A stretch of 53,585 bases of DNA from an uncultured Sporosarcina sp. (GTDB taxonomy: Bacteria > Bacillota > Bacilli > Bacillales_A > Planococcaceae). This document shows, in pieces, positions 33,177 through 40,818 of this stretch. Position 1 is the first letter of the stretch; each line of letters begins with the position of its first letter. A model generated the notes under the pieces. That model was not told the origin of the DNA. It did not search any database and saw nothing but the letters and a program-made list of their open reading frames with translations. Location of the stretch: the NCBI GenBank assembly GCA_947644645.1, contig CANSAF010000013.1, forward strand, positions 1 through 53,585. The letters are read 5' to 3'. A program made the translations under genes and the position numbers.

Positions 33177-34391
33177 CTATAGCTCTGTAGCTGCTTGCAA
33201 CGCTAATTTGCTCAGTTCTTTCTCTTCAACACCTAATTGTTCAGCCAATCCAATAGCTGCATCATACGATCTTTCTTCGAGTAATGTTGCAATTTCAAGA
33301 TAAGATGTCATTTCCGTTTTCTCACCACAAAGTGTTGCAATAATTTCTGCTGACACTGGAAGCATTGGAAACACTTCTTCTTTTTCTCTTTGTAAAATTA
33401 AATCCATTAAAGAGAACATCCCTAACATATAATATTCATCGACATTCGGTAATTGTTTATGTCGCGCAAGCAATTCACATAATTTTGCTCTAACTAATGC
33501 ATGGTTCGTCAATACTTTAATTTGACCATTCAACTCACCAGCGTCTTCTTGATAGACAATTAAAAATTGAACCCATTTTTTTAAAGTGCCCAAACCAATT
33601 CTCATAATCGCTTGTTTTACAGAGCTAATCTTTTCCCTGGATTGATAAATATATGTATTTGTATGCTTTAATAATTTATAAGTGAGCGATACATCTTTCA
33701 TAATCACATCTGCTATTTTTTTAAGGCTTGGATCTTTTTCATTTAATAAGTTCATTAGCTCAAAATAGAGTGGAAGTTCTGCTGGAAGCTTGGCGCTTTG
33801 AATAATATCTGGTTTTGCAAAAAAATAACCTTGAAAAAGTTCATAACCTACTTTTTTCGCTTCTTCAAATTGTTCAAGCGTTTCAATTTTTTCAGCAAGT
33901 AAAATTAAATGTGGATACATATTTTTTAATGCTTCAACAGCTGCTCTTTCTTCTCGTGTTGTCAATAAAAAATCTACTTTAATATAATCGATGAGATGGA
34001 AAAGTTCAGGAAATTCTTCAAATTGCTTCTCTAGTACAAAATCATCTAGCGCTAATTGAAAACCATCTTCTTTCAATTTTTTTAACCTTTCTAATAAAAT
34101 CGGTGTCATTTGAACATCTTCTAATATCTCAATAACAACTTGTTTTGGGTTAAGCGTGTCAAAAATATTCGTCATTAGTAGTTGCTCTGAAAAGTTAATG
34201 AATGTTTTTTTAGCTGCAATTTGTTCAAATCCTGGCGATAAATAGGTATTCACAAGAACCTTAATCGTTGCAATTTCTGGATTAACGTCTGGAAAAGCAT
34301 TTTGTTGACCTTCTCTATATAACAACTCAAATGAATAAAGGTCCCTGTCAGAATCCAAAATGGGTTGTCTCCCTACAAATAAATTTTCCAT
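33177..34391 (-). CDS. EAL-HDOD protein, degenerate EAL domain (YuxH-like), copy 2
   Basis: 404 residues, the same length and architecture as the copy at 27605-28819: EAL-type domain with FELLYREGQQ, ALDDFVLEKQ and ELFQGYFFAKP, then an HDOD domain with MKDVSLTYKLLKHTNT and KKWVQFLIVYQED. Catalytic EAL residues are altered in the same way, so the pair arose by duplication of an already degenerate protein. An open frame extends to 34523, but the ATG at 34391 has GGAG 8 bases upstream and matches the paralogue N-terminus. The leader contains a terminator-like hairpin. Confidence 0.87.
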   Translation of the reverse strand: MENLFVGRQPILDSDRDLYSFELLYREGQQNAFPDVNPEIATIKVLVNTYLSPGFEQIAAKKTFINFSEQLLMTNIFDTLNPKQVVIEILEDVQMTPILLERLKKLKEDGFQLALDDFVLEKQFEEFPELFHLIDYIKVDFLLTTREERAAVEALKNMYPHLILLAEKIETLEQFEEAKKVGYELFQGYFFAKPDIIQSAKLPAELPLYFELMNLLNEKDPSLKKIADVIMKDVSLTYKLLKHTNTYIYQSREKISSVKQAIMRIGLGTLKKWVQFLIVYQEDAGELNGQIKVLTNHALVRAKLCELLARHKQLPNVDEYYMLGMFSLMDLILQREKEEVFPMLPVSAEIIATLCGEKTEMTSYLEIATLLEERSYDAAIGLAEQLGVEEKELSKLALQAATEL

Positions 34392-34410
34392 TTTACACGC
34401 TCCATATGAA

Positions 34411-34458
34411 AAAAGATTGCGATATCCCACACCCTTATATGCCGAACTGCAATCTTTT
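34411..34458 (-). promoter_or_regulatory. Terminator-like hairpin in the leader of EAL-HDOD copy 2
   Basis: On the minus strand AAAAGATTGC (34449-34458) pairs with GCAATCTTTT (34411-34420) around a 28-base loop, followed directly by TT, 20 bases before the start codon. This looks like an attenuator. No known riboswitch class is recognisable in the loop or in the roughly 40 bases before it. Confidence 0.5.
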
Positions 34459-34500
34459 ATAGTTATTTTATCGTGGATAAACTTCCCCACTGTTTCATTA

Positions 34501-34509
34501 ATTCTACCA
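34501..34509 (-). promoter_or_regulatory. Extended -10 promoter of EAL-HDOD copy 2
   Basis: TGGTAGAAT on the minus strand, about 110 bases before the start codon, implying a leader of roughly 100 bases that includes the hairpin at 34411-34458. Confidence 0.4.
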
Positions 34510-34554
34510 TATATACGGCCCAATTCATCAATTGCATCGAAATGCCTATTTTAG

Positions 34555-34785
34555 CAATTGACCTCATTTCTCTTCAACTTCATCTTTACTTATATCGGCA
34601 TCTTTTTAAAATAATGTGTACAATCCCACACTTTATTTTTTAAAATTCAACCGCTTGTAGTTTTCAATAAAAACTACTTCTTTTGCACCAAAACTTATCA
34701 ATCCTATATGGGGATCAGTTTGACAATAATCCCAATAAAACGTAAATTCTTAATCGTTTAACACATAAATACTTTAATCGCTAAA
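34555..34785. other. Intergenic region with small hairpins and candidate MarR operator
   Basis: No gene is supportable. GTAGTTTT-CAATA-AAAACTAC (34657-34677) is followed on the plus strand by TTCTTTT. TTAATCGTTTAA (34750-34761) and TTAATCGCTAAA (34774-34785) are near-identical direct repeats upstream of the MarR gene and may be its operator. Confidence 0.35.
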
Positions 34786-34822
34786 CTATTTAATTGGTGA
34801 ACATTTAGGAGGAGGTATTTCA

Positions 34823-35290
34823 ATGAATCTACAGGATTCTTTTATTCATTTCGAACGTTTATTTTGGCATTTATCTAGAAAAATGGAGAATGTTTGGAAA
34901 GAAGTTTACGCAAACACTTTCCCAGGCTCACAGTCGCGCATTATGTACTTACTGAAACAAGATGGTCCACAAAAAATGTCCGAGTTAGCCACAGCTTTAC
35001 ATATTACTGCGGGCGCTGTGACCACTGCTTCCGATATACTCATTCAAAATGGGTATTTAACAAGAATTAGAGATCAACAAGATCGAAGAGTTGTCCGTTT
35101 AGCATTAACCGAAAAAGGCGAAGTCACGCTAATTGCTTTACAAAATGAAGGACATAATATGATGAAAACTGTTTTTAAAGATCTTTCTAATGAGGATTTA
35201 CAAAGATTATGTATGATTTTTGAAAAGGCTTCTTTAAACATTGACCATTTGGCACAACAAGGAGGAATCCTTGAAGATGAATCAAAGTAA
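34823..35290 (+). CDS. MarR family transcriptional regulator
   Basis: 155 residues, a typical MarR length, with the winged helix at about 40-110: LKQDGPQKMSELATALHITAGAVT, then DILIQNGYLTRIRDQQDRRVVRLALTEKG forming the wing with the DRR motif. It likely represses its own operon in the absence of a small ligand. It overlaps the downstream MFS gene by 14 bases; such marR-MFS pairs usually control drug or metabolite efflux. GGAGGAGG ribosome binding site. Confidence 0.92.
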   Translation: MNLQDSFIHFERLFWHLSRKMENVWKEVYANTFPGSQSRIMYLLKQDGPQKMSELATALHITAGAVTTASDILIQNGYLTRIRDQQDRRVVRLALTEKGEVTLIALQNEGHNMMKTVFKDLSNEDLQRLCMIFEKASLNIDHLAQQGGILEDESK

Positions 35291-36443
35291 AATGTTAAAA
35301 CCGACTATTTTATCGATTGGAATGGCAACTGTTATGGCTGACGCAGCAATTTCTCCTGCACTTGGATTAATTGCACAAGCCTTTCCTGATGCAAGTCCAA
35401 CGATGATTAAATTAATTTTAACTGCACCTTCTATCATGATTATTCCTTTTTCTTTTTTATCAAGTTATTTAACTTCAAAAGTTTCCAAACGAACGATTAT
35501 TATGATTGGCTTAGTCATCTATTTAATTGGCGGGATTGGCCCTCAATTCGTTCCTAATATTGAAACGCTATTAATATTACGACTGATATTAGGTGCAGGG
35601 GTTGGACTTGTGATGCCGCTTTCTATGTCCTTAATTAATGATTATTTCACTGGAACGGAAAGAACAAAAATGATGGGCTTTAACTCTGCATTTAGCAATT
35701 TCGGTGGGATTGTCACAATGCTTTTTGCGGGATGGCTTGCCACTTTCGGTTGGCGTGTTCCTTTTAATGTTTACTTTTTAGGACTCATTATTTTCCTGCT
35801 CATTTTCTTCTTTTTACCGAAAGGAGAAGTCCAAATCCGTAAACAACAAGACAAAAAGACTAAACTTCCCCTTCGCGTTTATGGTTACGCGCTTGCAATG
35901 GGTGGAATTATGTTGGCTTATTATTCAATTGCGACAAACATTGCTCTCTACTTAGATCAAAATGATTTGGGCGGTGCAACTTTAGCCGGAACTGTTGTCT
36001 CTTTTACAACTGTGGGTGGGATGATTACAAGTTTATTACTCGTTCAACTTGAAGTTGCACTAAAAAAGTTTATCATTCCCGTTATGCTTTTCGGAATGGC
36101 TTTCGCTTTTCTTTTATTAACTTTTACGCATAATATCTTTTTTGTCATTATGGGCGTTTGTTTAATTGGATTGGGGCAAGGTGCGCTTTTCCCGACAATT
36201 ATTTTAAAAGCACTTGATCAAGTACAACCTTTTCAAGCTGACCGTGTGATTGCTTGGACATCTAGTATGACGTTTTTAGGTCAATTTCTATCCCCTGTAG
36301 TGTTAGATGGTATCGCAAAAATCGCAAATGTTACGAATATTCGTTTTCAATATGGAGGACTTTCAGCTGTGATTATGGGCTTTGTTTTAATCAGCATAAC
36401 AACGGCTTTAAAAAATCAAAAACGAGCGCTTTCTTTAGACTAG
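35277..36443 (+). CDS. Major facilitator superfamily transporter
   Basis: 388 residues with 12 predicted helices. Motif A-like SSYLTSKVSKRTIIMIG lies between helices 2 and 3, and LRLILGAGVGLVMPLSMSLINDYF in helices 4-5 fits DHA1-type exporters. The ATG at 35277 lies inside the end of the marR gene with GGAGGA 10 bases upstream. It probably exports the inducer of the MarR protein. Substrate unknown. Confidence 0.88.
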   Translation: MNQSKMLKPTILSIGMATVMADAAISPALGLIAQAFPDASPTMIKLILTAPSIMIIPFSFLSSYLTSKVSKRTIIMIGLVIYLIGGIGPQFVPNIETLLILRLILGAGVGLVMPLSMSLINDYFTGTERTKMMGFNSAFSNFGGIVTMLFAGWLATFGWRVPFNVYFLGLIIFLLIFFFLPKGEVQIRKQQDKKTKLPLRVYGYALAMGGIMLAYYSIATNIALYLDQNDLGGATLAGTVVSFTTVGGMITSLLLVQLEVALKKFIIPVMLFGMAFAFLLLTFTHNIFFVIMGVCLIGLGQGALFPTIILKALDQVQPFQADRVIAWTSSMTFLGQFLSPVVLDGIAKIANVTNIRFQYGGLSAVIMGFVLISITTALKNQKRALSLD

Positions 36444-36512
36444 TCGATAATGGTTAAGTCTACTCGTAATCGGGTAAAGAACAAATAGAAGACGATACGA
36501 GGAGGGTTTAAC

Positions 36513-36686
36513 ATGCATGATGAAAACAAACATGACTTTGAAATCGACAAAACGAAAGAGCCTCGAAAAAAAGGAATTTCGAAAATGATTGATGAAGGCG
36601 GTCTTGGTGCAGAAACCTATTATGATATTAAAAAGGATGTCCCAAAAGAGCCACCGAAAAAAGTTTTTAAAGACGATGAAAACTAA
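36513..36686 (+). CDS. Small highly charged protein, unknown function
   Basis: 57 residues starting MHDENKHDFEIDKT, with a central SKMIDEGGLGAETYYDI and a lysine/proline-rich tail (KKDVPKEPPKKVFK). An excellent GAGGAGGG site lies 7 bases before the ATG, and a terminator-like hairpin follows. No membrane segment, no cysteines. I do not recognise a family, though the composition resembles small conserved Bacillales proteins. Confidence 0.7.
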   Translation: MHDENKHDFEIDKTKEPRKKGISKMIDEGGLGAETYYDIKKDVPKEPPKKVFKDDEN

Positions 36687-36691
36687 AATCA

Positions 36692-36745
36692 TAAGAGGCG
36701 TTTAGCAAGTTATTTTTCACGCTCGCTAAGTCGCCTCTCCTCTTT
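36692..36745 (+). terminator. Hairpin after the 57-residue gene
   Basis: AGAGGCG (36694-36700) / CGCCTCT (36732-36738) with inner TTAGC/GCTAA, followed by a weak T-rich CCTCTTT. Confidence 0.6.
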
Positions 36746-36778
36746 AAAATCCATCTACTGCGGAAAGAAGGGATACCA

Positions 36779-37504
36779 TTGAAAAAAAGCTACTTCATCA
36801 TCTCGCTGTTATTAATTGCCTCCTTTATCTTACCCGCTTGTACAAGTGAAAATCATAATCAAGACAAACCTAATACAAATGATGCAATCGAAAATGACAA
36901 TGGTGAGGACAATGTGACAAGTGATGATACAACGGATCAGGAAGATGGCACAACCGAAGAAAATGATAGTGAGTCTGACAACGACGATGAAGAAAACGAG
37001 CCGCAACCGTTAGCACTCTTTGAATTATCTGATCTACTTATTGAGGCCATGAGTCAAGACGATTGGGAGACAGTTTCAGAGTTTGTCCATCCAAATGAAG
37101 GGCTACTTTTCTCACCTTATATTTATATTGATGAGGATGCCGTCATCATTGATCAAGAAGATGTCGCAAACCTTCCCAATTCGGATGAAATATTTACTTG
37201 GGGAGTCTATGATGGCAAAGGATCACCTATTGAATTAACGCCAGAAGATTATTTTGAAGAATTTTTGGAAATGACACCTTTTCTAGAACCTGACGAGGTA
37301 TTAATTGATACGCCGCAAGATCGCGGCAATACAATCAATAACGTCACGGAAGTATTTCCAAATGCGCATATTGTTGAATACTATCATGCCGGCTCTGAGG
37401 AATATAGTGGCATTGACTGGTCCAGTGTATTGCTTGTCTTTTTAGAAGACGAAGACGGTACAAATCAACTCGTCGCCATTATCCGAGATATGTGGACTGT
37501 TTAA
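36779..37504 (+). CDS. Predicted lipoprotein with acidic linker, unknown function
   Basis: 241 residues. A signal peptide ends in lipobox LPAC (lipidated Cys21). An extremely acidic, Asn/Asp/Glu/Thr-rich linker (about 22-76) is followed by a folded domain (about 78-241) containing LSDLLIEAMSQDDWETVSEFVHP and GIDWSSVLLVFLEDEDGTNQLVAIIRD. It is displayed on the outer face of the cytoplasmic membrane. TTG start with GAAGGG upstream. The C-terminal domain looks like those of uncharacterised Bacillales lipoproteins; no enzymatic motif is visible. Confidence 0.8.
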   Translation: MKKSYFIISLLLIASFILPACTSENHNQDKPNTNDAIENDNGEDNVTSDDTTDQEDGTTEENDSESDNDDEENEPQPLALFELSDLLIEAMSQDDWETVSEFVHPNEGLLFSPYIYIDEDAVIIDQEDVANLPNSDEIFTWGVYDGKGSPIELTPEDYFEEFLEMTPFLEPDEVLIDTPQDRGNTINNVTEVFPNAHIVEYYHAGSEEYSGIDWSSVLLVFLEDEDGTNQLVAIIRDMWTV

Positions 37505-37506
37505 AA

Positions 37507-37552
37507 TAAAAGCGTTCAGAAAGTGCCTATTTGGACTTCTGAACGCTTTTTT
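37507..37552. terminator. Bidirectional terminator between lipoprotein and patB-like genes
   Basis: AGCGTTCAGAAAGT (37511-37524) / ACTTCTGAACGCT (37535-37547) with one bulged A and T6 on the plus side; AAAATAAAA gives a T-rich exit on the minus side. Confidence 0.85.
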
Positions 37553-37554
37553 CA

Positions 37555-38754
37555 TTAAACAGAAAGTGCAGTCATAAACCGCTGCTCCATCCCTATTTTA
37601 AAACGATCCAAGTTTTCCTTTAGTTTCTCCGTTGGTAATCCAACATTAATGCGGAAAAAATAGCGGGATGCTTCCCCGTACATCTCCCCACTATTAATAT
37701 AAAAATCACAGTCATGAATTAAAAAATCATTAAATGTTTGATCGTCTATCGCTAATTCTTCATAATCAATCCACGCAAGAAAACTTGCTTCTTGTTTCAT
37801 CACTTTAAATTTCGGACTTAAGCTCTCGAAAAAGTCAGTTACCAGATCTTGATTCGTCTCAATTACTTGTTTCATTTCTTCTAACCAATCCCGGCAATCA
37901 TTATAAGCAGCTTCCGTTGCGACCATACCAAGTACATTAGCTCTTTCAATGCCTAACGCTAAGTTCGCGTCAATAAATTGTTGCCTTAAAATTGGATTTG
38001 AAATGAAAATATTCGAGCATTGAAGCCCAGCGATATTAAATGTTTTCGACGCTGCTGTACAAATAATACTTTGATCCTCGATACGCTTATCCACTGTCGG
38101 TAATACTCGGTGCGTATGCCCATCTAATATAATGTCTGCATGAATTTCATCACTTACAATGAGCAAGTCGTATGTTAATGCAATGTCGATGATTTTTTGA
38201 AGCTCAGCTTCCGTCCAAATTCTACCGCCTGGATTATGTGGACTACAAAGCATTAACATCTTCACATCTGGCTTTTCAGCAAGTGATGCTAAACTGTCAA
38301 AGTCAATTTCATAACGATTATTTTGCAGGAGTAATGCACATTCTTCAATGCGACGATTTTGCATACGAATCACATCATAAAATGGCGTGTAAACTGGCGA
38401 CATCACAATAATACCATCATTTTCGTCTGTAAAAGCTTGGACACTTGTCGATAATGCAGGTACAATTCCTGGCGTTGTGATAATCCATTCTTTTTCAACT
38501 GTGTAATGATGCATTTCCTTAAAAAAGTTTTGCACGGACTGTAAATAACTATCCGTTGCATTTGAATAGCCAAGTACTTCCGTTGCTACATAATCTTGAA
38601 TCGCTTGAATAATAGCAGGGCAAGTCGGAAAATCCATATCTGCCGTCGTCATTGGAATAACATCCGCTTTCGGACTTTCATTTAACGCATTCATTTTCAA
38701 CCATTTACTTGAACCATTTCTTCTTCGATCATAATAAGAGCTAAAATCATACAT
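37555..38754 (-). CDS. patB: PatB/MalY-type aminotransferase-fold C-S lyase (cystathionine beta-lyase)
   Basis: 399 residues of the fold-type I MalY/PatB family. The PLP lysine is K237 in AASKTFNIAGLQ; PMTTADMDF near the N-terminus, LCSPHNPGGRIW and SDEIHADIIL are the family blocks. B. subtilis PatB is a C-S lyase active on cystathionine and other S-substituted cysteines. Because metI in this window lacks an adjacent metC, this enzyme is a candidate for the cystathionine cleavage step. No S-box precedes it, so control differs from the methionine genes. Single-gene unit. Confidence 0.87.
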   Translation of the reverse strand: MYDFSSYYDRRRNGSSKWLKMNALNESPKADVIPMTTADMDFPTCPAIIQAIQDYVATEVLGYSNATDSYLQSVQNFFKEMHHYTVEKEWIITTPGIVPALSTSVQAFTDENDGIIVMSPVYTPFYDVIRMQNRRIEECALLLQNNRYEIDFDSLASLAEKPDVKMLMLCSPHNPGGRIWTEAELQKIIDIALTYDLLIVSDEIHADIILDGHTHRVLPTVDKRIEDQSIICTAASKTFNIAGLQCSNIFISNPILRQQFIDANLALGIERANVLGMVATEAAYNDCRDWLEEMKQVIETNQDLVTDFFESLSPKFKVMKQEASFLAWIDYEELAIDDQTFNDFLIHDCDFYINSGEMYGEASRYFFRINVGLPTEKLKENLDRFKIGMEQRFMTALSV

Positions 38755-38785
38755 CTTATCATTTCCCCCTTTGTTTTTTATCTCG

Positions 38786-38820
38786 TATACATTTTCAAAT
38801 GTATGTTATCTGTCAAGTAT
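38786..38820 (-). promoter_or_regulatory. patB promoter region with overlapping palindrome
   Basis: A perfect -35 TTGACA (minus strand, 38811-38816) is followed by an 18-bp dyad ATACATTT-GA-AAATGTAT (38787-38804) that covers the spacer and -10 region, a layout expected of a repressor operator. Confidence 0.45.
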
Positions 38821-38861
38821 ACGCAATCACGAACGAGACCTCAATTCTAAATATTTCGTCA

Positions 38862-38907
38862 AGAAAAACAGGACATCAAAAGCGAAGGCTTAGATGTCCT
38901 GTTTTTT
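38862..38907 (-). terminator. Terminator of the alkaline phosphatase gene
   Basis: AAACAGGACATC (38866-38877) / GATGTCCTGTTT (38893-38904), with T-rich exits on both strands. Confidence 0.85.
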
Positions 38908-38918
38908 ATATTTTGGGA

Positions 38919-40643
38919 TTAACTTTCCATGACGATACGTTCAGATAATCCATCCCATGTAATCTTTTTATCCGAAATGAGTTTCAATAATTCAAATGGA
39001 ATATAAACTGCTTCTTCTTCAGCAGCCGCTACATACATTCTTGTTCCAACTTTTACATTCTTAGCATTTTGCTTCATTGTAAATGAAAAGTCATTTCCAG
39101 AAACTGTAACATTCCCATTATTCTTTTCAACTGTAACACCTAGCAATTCCTGTAAATCTTCCACTGGAAACAATACTTCCCCTGTTTCGCTTTTCTTAAT
39201 AAGTGGATATGCGAACTTCTCTTGCAATGACTTCGTTTCTTTTTCCAAATCAAGTCCTAATGCCGTTGCACCTGCTTTTGCAAAATCAGTATTATCATTA
39301 AAGCCTCTTAATAATTCAGCCGCTGGACCATATCCATAAACCCCAACATCTACTGCTGTATGTCCATAACCTGTCCATCCAATATTGCTTCGTTTGGCAA
39401 TGACGATATTAAAGACATCACTTCCACTTGGAGAAGCTTTTTCTCCATCCGCTTTTTTCAATTGAGCAAGTTCTGCTTCTGATAAATCATTAACTCCTGC
39501 ATACTCTTTCATAATGCTTTTGATTTCTTCATCAGATTTTGCTTTTTCTAACTTAGAGCCAATTTCATCTGCTGAAGCTGTTACATTTCTAAATGCATCA
39601 AAGTAGACTGCTGAAATATTATCTCTCCCAATTGTTAGCCCGCCTGTTTCATGGTCAGCAGTTGCAATGACAGATGTGTCACCAGATTGCTTCGCATATT
39701 CAACTGCTGCTTCAAAAGCTTCATCGAATTCCAATAATTCGCGAACCACACTATGAATATCATTGGCATGTCCCGCATGATCGATGCGTCCGGCTTCAAG
39801 CATTAAAACAAAACCTTCATCATTTTTCTCTAAGATTTCAAGCGCTTTAGCTAATTGTTCTTTTAAACGAGGTACACTATCTTCACGGTCAAGCTCATAT
39901 GGAACATGAGAATTTGAAAGTAAGGCAAGTAATTTATCACCTTGTGCGTTTTTTAATGTTTCTTGATCATTGGCAATCGCATATCCTTTTTCTTCAAATT
40001 CCTCAACTAAATTTCTACCATCTTCACGTTTCGCACGACCAAAATTAGCTTCATTTTTATCTGAAACAAAATGATATTCACCGCCACCAATTAAAACATC
40101 GACATCTGATTCTAAAAATTGACTTGCAATTGCATTTTCATTGCCACGGCTACGAACATGCGTCGCGTAAACTGCTGGTGTTGCATGCGTCAATCTTGCT
40201 GTAGAAATAATACCTGTACTTTTTCCTTCTGCTTTTGCCGCTTCAATAACAGAAGCAACTGGCTTGGCTACCTTCTCATTTGTCACTGAAATTGCACCAT
40301 TATATGTTTTATTGCCTGTCGCAAAGGCAGTGCCTGATGCTGCAGAATCCGTAATGACACCTGATGATTTCCCATCATAACTGGGTGCCGCGTACGTACT
40401 ATTTGTACCAACTAAATAACTGTCCATATGAAGTTGAGCCATATTTTCATATTTTTGCGCGTATAATCTTGATAATGTCACTTGTGATGGTCCCATTCCA
40501 TCACCGATTAAGACGATTAGATTTTTAGACTTCTTTCCATCCGCGTTTGCTAAGACGGATTTTTTGTCCATTGAAAAACTAAACAATGAAAACACTAATA
40601 AACAGGATGTAATTAAAAGTAAAGCTTTCTTTCCCCACTTCAT
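38919..40643 (-). CDS. phoA: Secreted alkaline phosphatase with extra C-terminal domain
   Basis: 574 residues: signal peptide (1-33, KKALLLITSCLLVFSLFSF, no twin arginine), then an alkaline phosphatase domain with metal ligand Asp48 (IGDGMGPSQ), nucleophile Ser100 (ITDSAASGTAFATG), MLEAGRIDHAGH and ATADHETGG. It releases phosphate from phosphomonoesters outside the membrane. The domain ends near residue 465. The last ~100 residues (LFPVEDLQELLGVTVEKNNG, YIPFELLKLISDKKITWDG) look like the copper-amine-oxidase-N-type stalk domain common in Bacillota surface proteins, an addition to the ~460-residue B. subtilis PhoA/PhoB. PHO-type boxes lie upstream. Confidence 0.93.
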   Translation of the reverse strand: MKWGKKALLLITSCLLVFSLFSFSMDKKSVLANADGKKSKNLIVLIGDGMGPSQVTLSRLYAQKYENMAQLHMDSYLVGTNSTYAAPSYDGKSSGVITDSAASGTAFATGNKTYNGAISVTNEKVAKPVASVIEAAKAEGKSTGIISTARLTHATPAVYATHVRSRGNENAIASQFLESDVDVLIGGGEYHFVSDKNEANFGRAKREDGRNLVEEFEEKGYAIANDQETLKNAQGDKLLALLSNSHVPYELDREDSVPRLKEQLAKALEILEKNDEGFVLMLEAGRIDHAGHANDIHSVVRELLEFDEAFEAAVEYAKQSGDTSVIATADHETGGLTIGRDNISAVYFDAFRNVTASADEIGSKLEKAKSDEEIKSIMKEYAGVNDLSEAELAQLKKADGEKASPSGSDVFNIVIAKRSNIGWTGYGHTAVDVGVYGYGPAAELLRGFNDNTDFAKAGATALGLDLEKETKSLQEKFAYPLIKKSETGEVLFPVEDLQELLGVTVEKNNGNVTVSGNDFSFTMKQNAKNVKVGTRMYVAAAEEEAVYIPFELLKLISDKKITWDGLSERIVMES

Positions 40644-40676
40644 ACACTGAACCCCTCCATATCTATATTCAACTTT

Positions 40677-40740
40677 ATCTTACAAAACGAATATGAAGGA
40701 GGTATTAATAGACTGTAAATCTTATGTAATGTTTCGATTA
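40677..40740 (-). promoter_or_regulatory. Candidate PhoP-controlled promoter (PHO boxes)
   Basis: On the minus strand hexamers TAATCG, TTACAT, TTACAG, TAATAC and TCATAT repeat every 11 bases (40740 down to 40691), matching the TT(A/C/T)A(C/T)A PHO-box pattern with 5-base spacers. A -10 TAAGAT (40677-40682) follows, and no -35 is present, as expected for PhoP-activated promoters. Confidence 0.65.
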
Positions 40741-40770
40741 TAGTCGTTCAACTATTTAATAGGTAAAATT

Positions 40771-40810
40771 AGGCTATCTAGAAATTCCAAGTAAAATCTC
40801 TAGATAGCCT
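40771..40810 (-). terminator. Terminator of the frameshifted hydrolase gene
   Basis: 12-bp perfect stem AGGCTATCTAGA (40771-40782) / TCTAGATAGCCT (40799-40810), loop 16 bases, AATTTTA on exit. Confidence 0.75.
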
Positions 40811-40818
40811 CAATAAGC

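Noticed and set aside
34392-34523. 44-residue N-terminal extension of the second EAL-HDOD protein
   Set aside because: No ribosome binding site at the upstream start, it runs through the leader hairpin, and the paralogue lacks it.
36435-36692. 85-codon minus-strand open frame
   Set aside because: Antisense shadow of the 57-residue gene at 36513-36686, which has a strong ribosome binding site.
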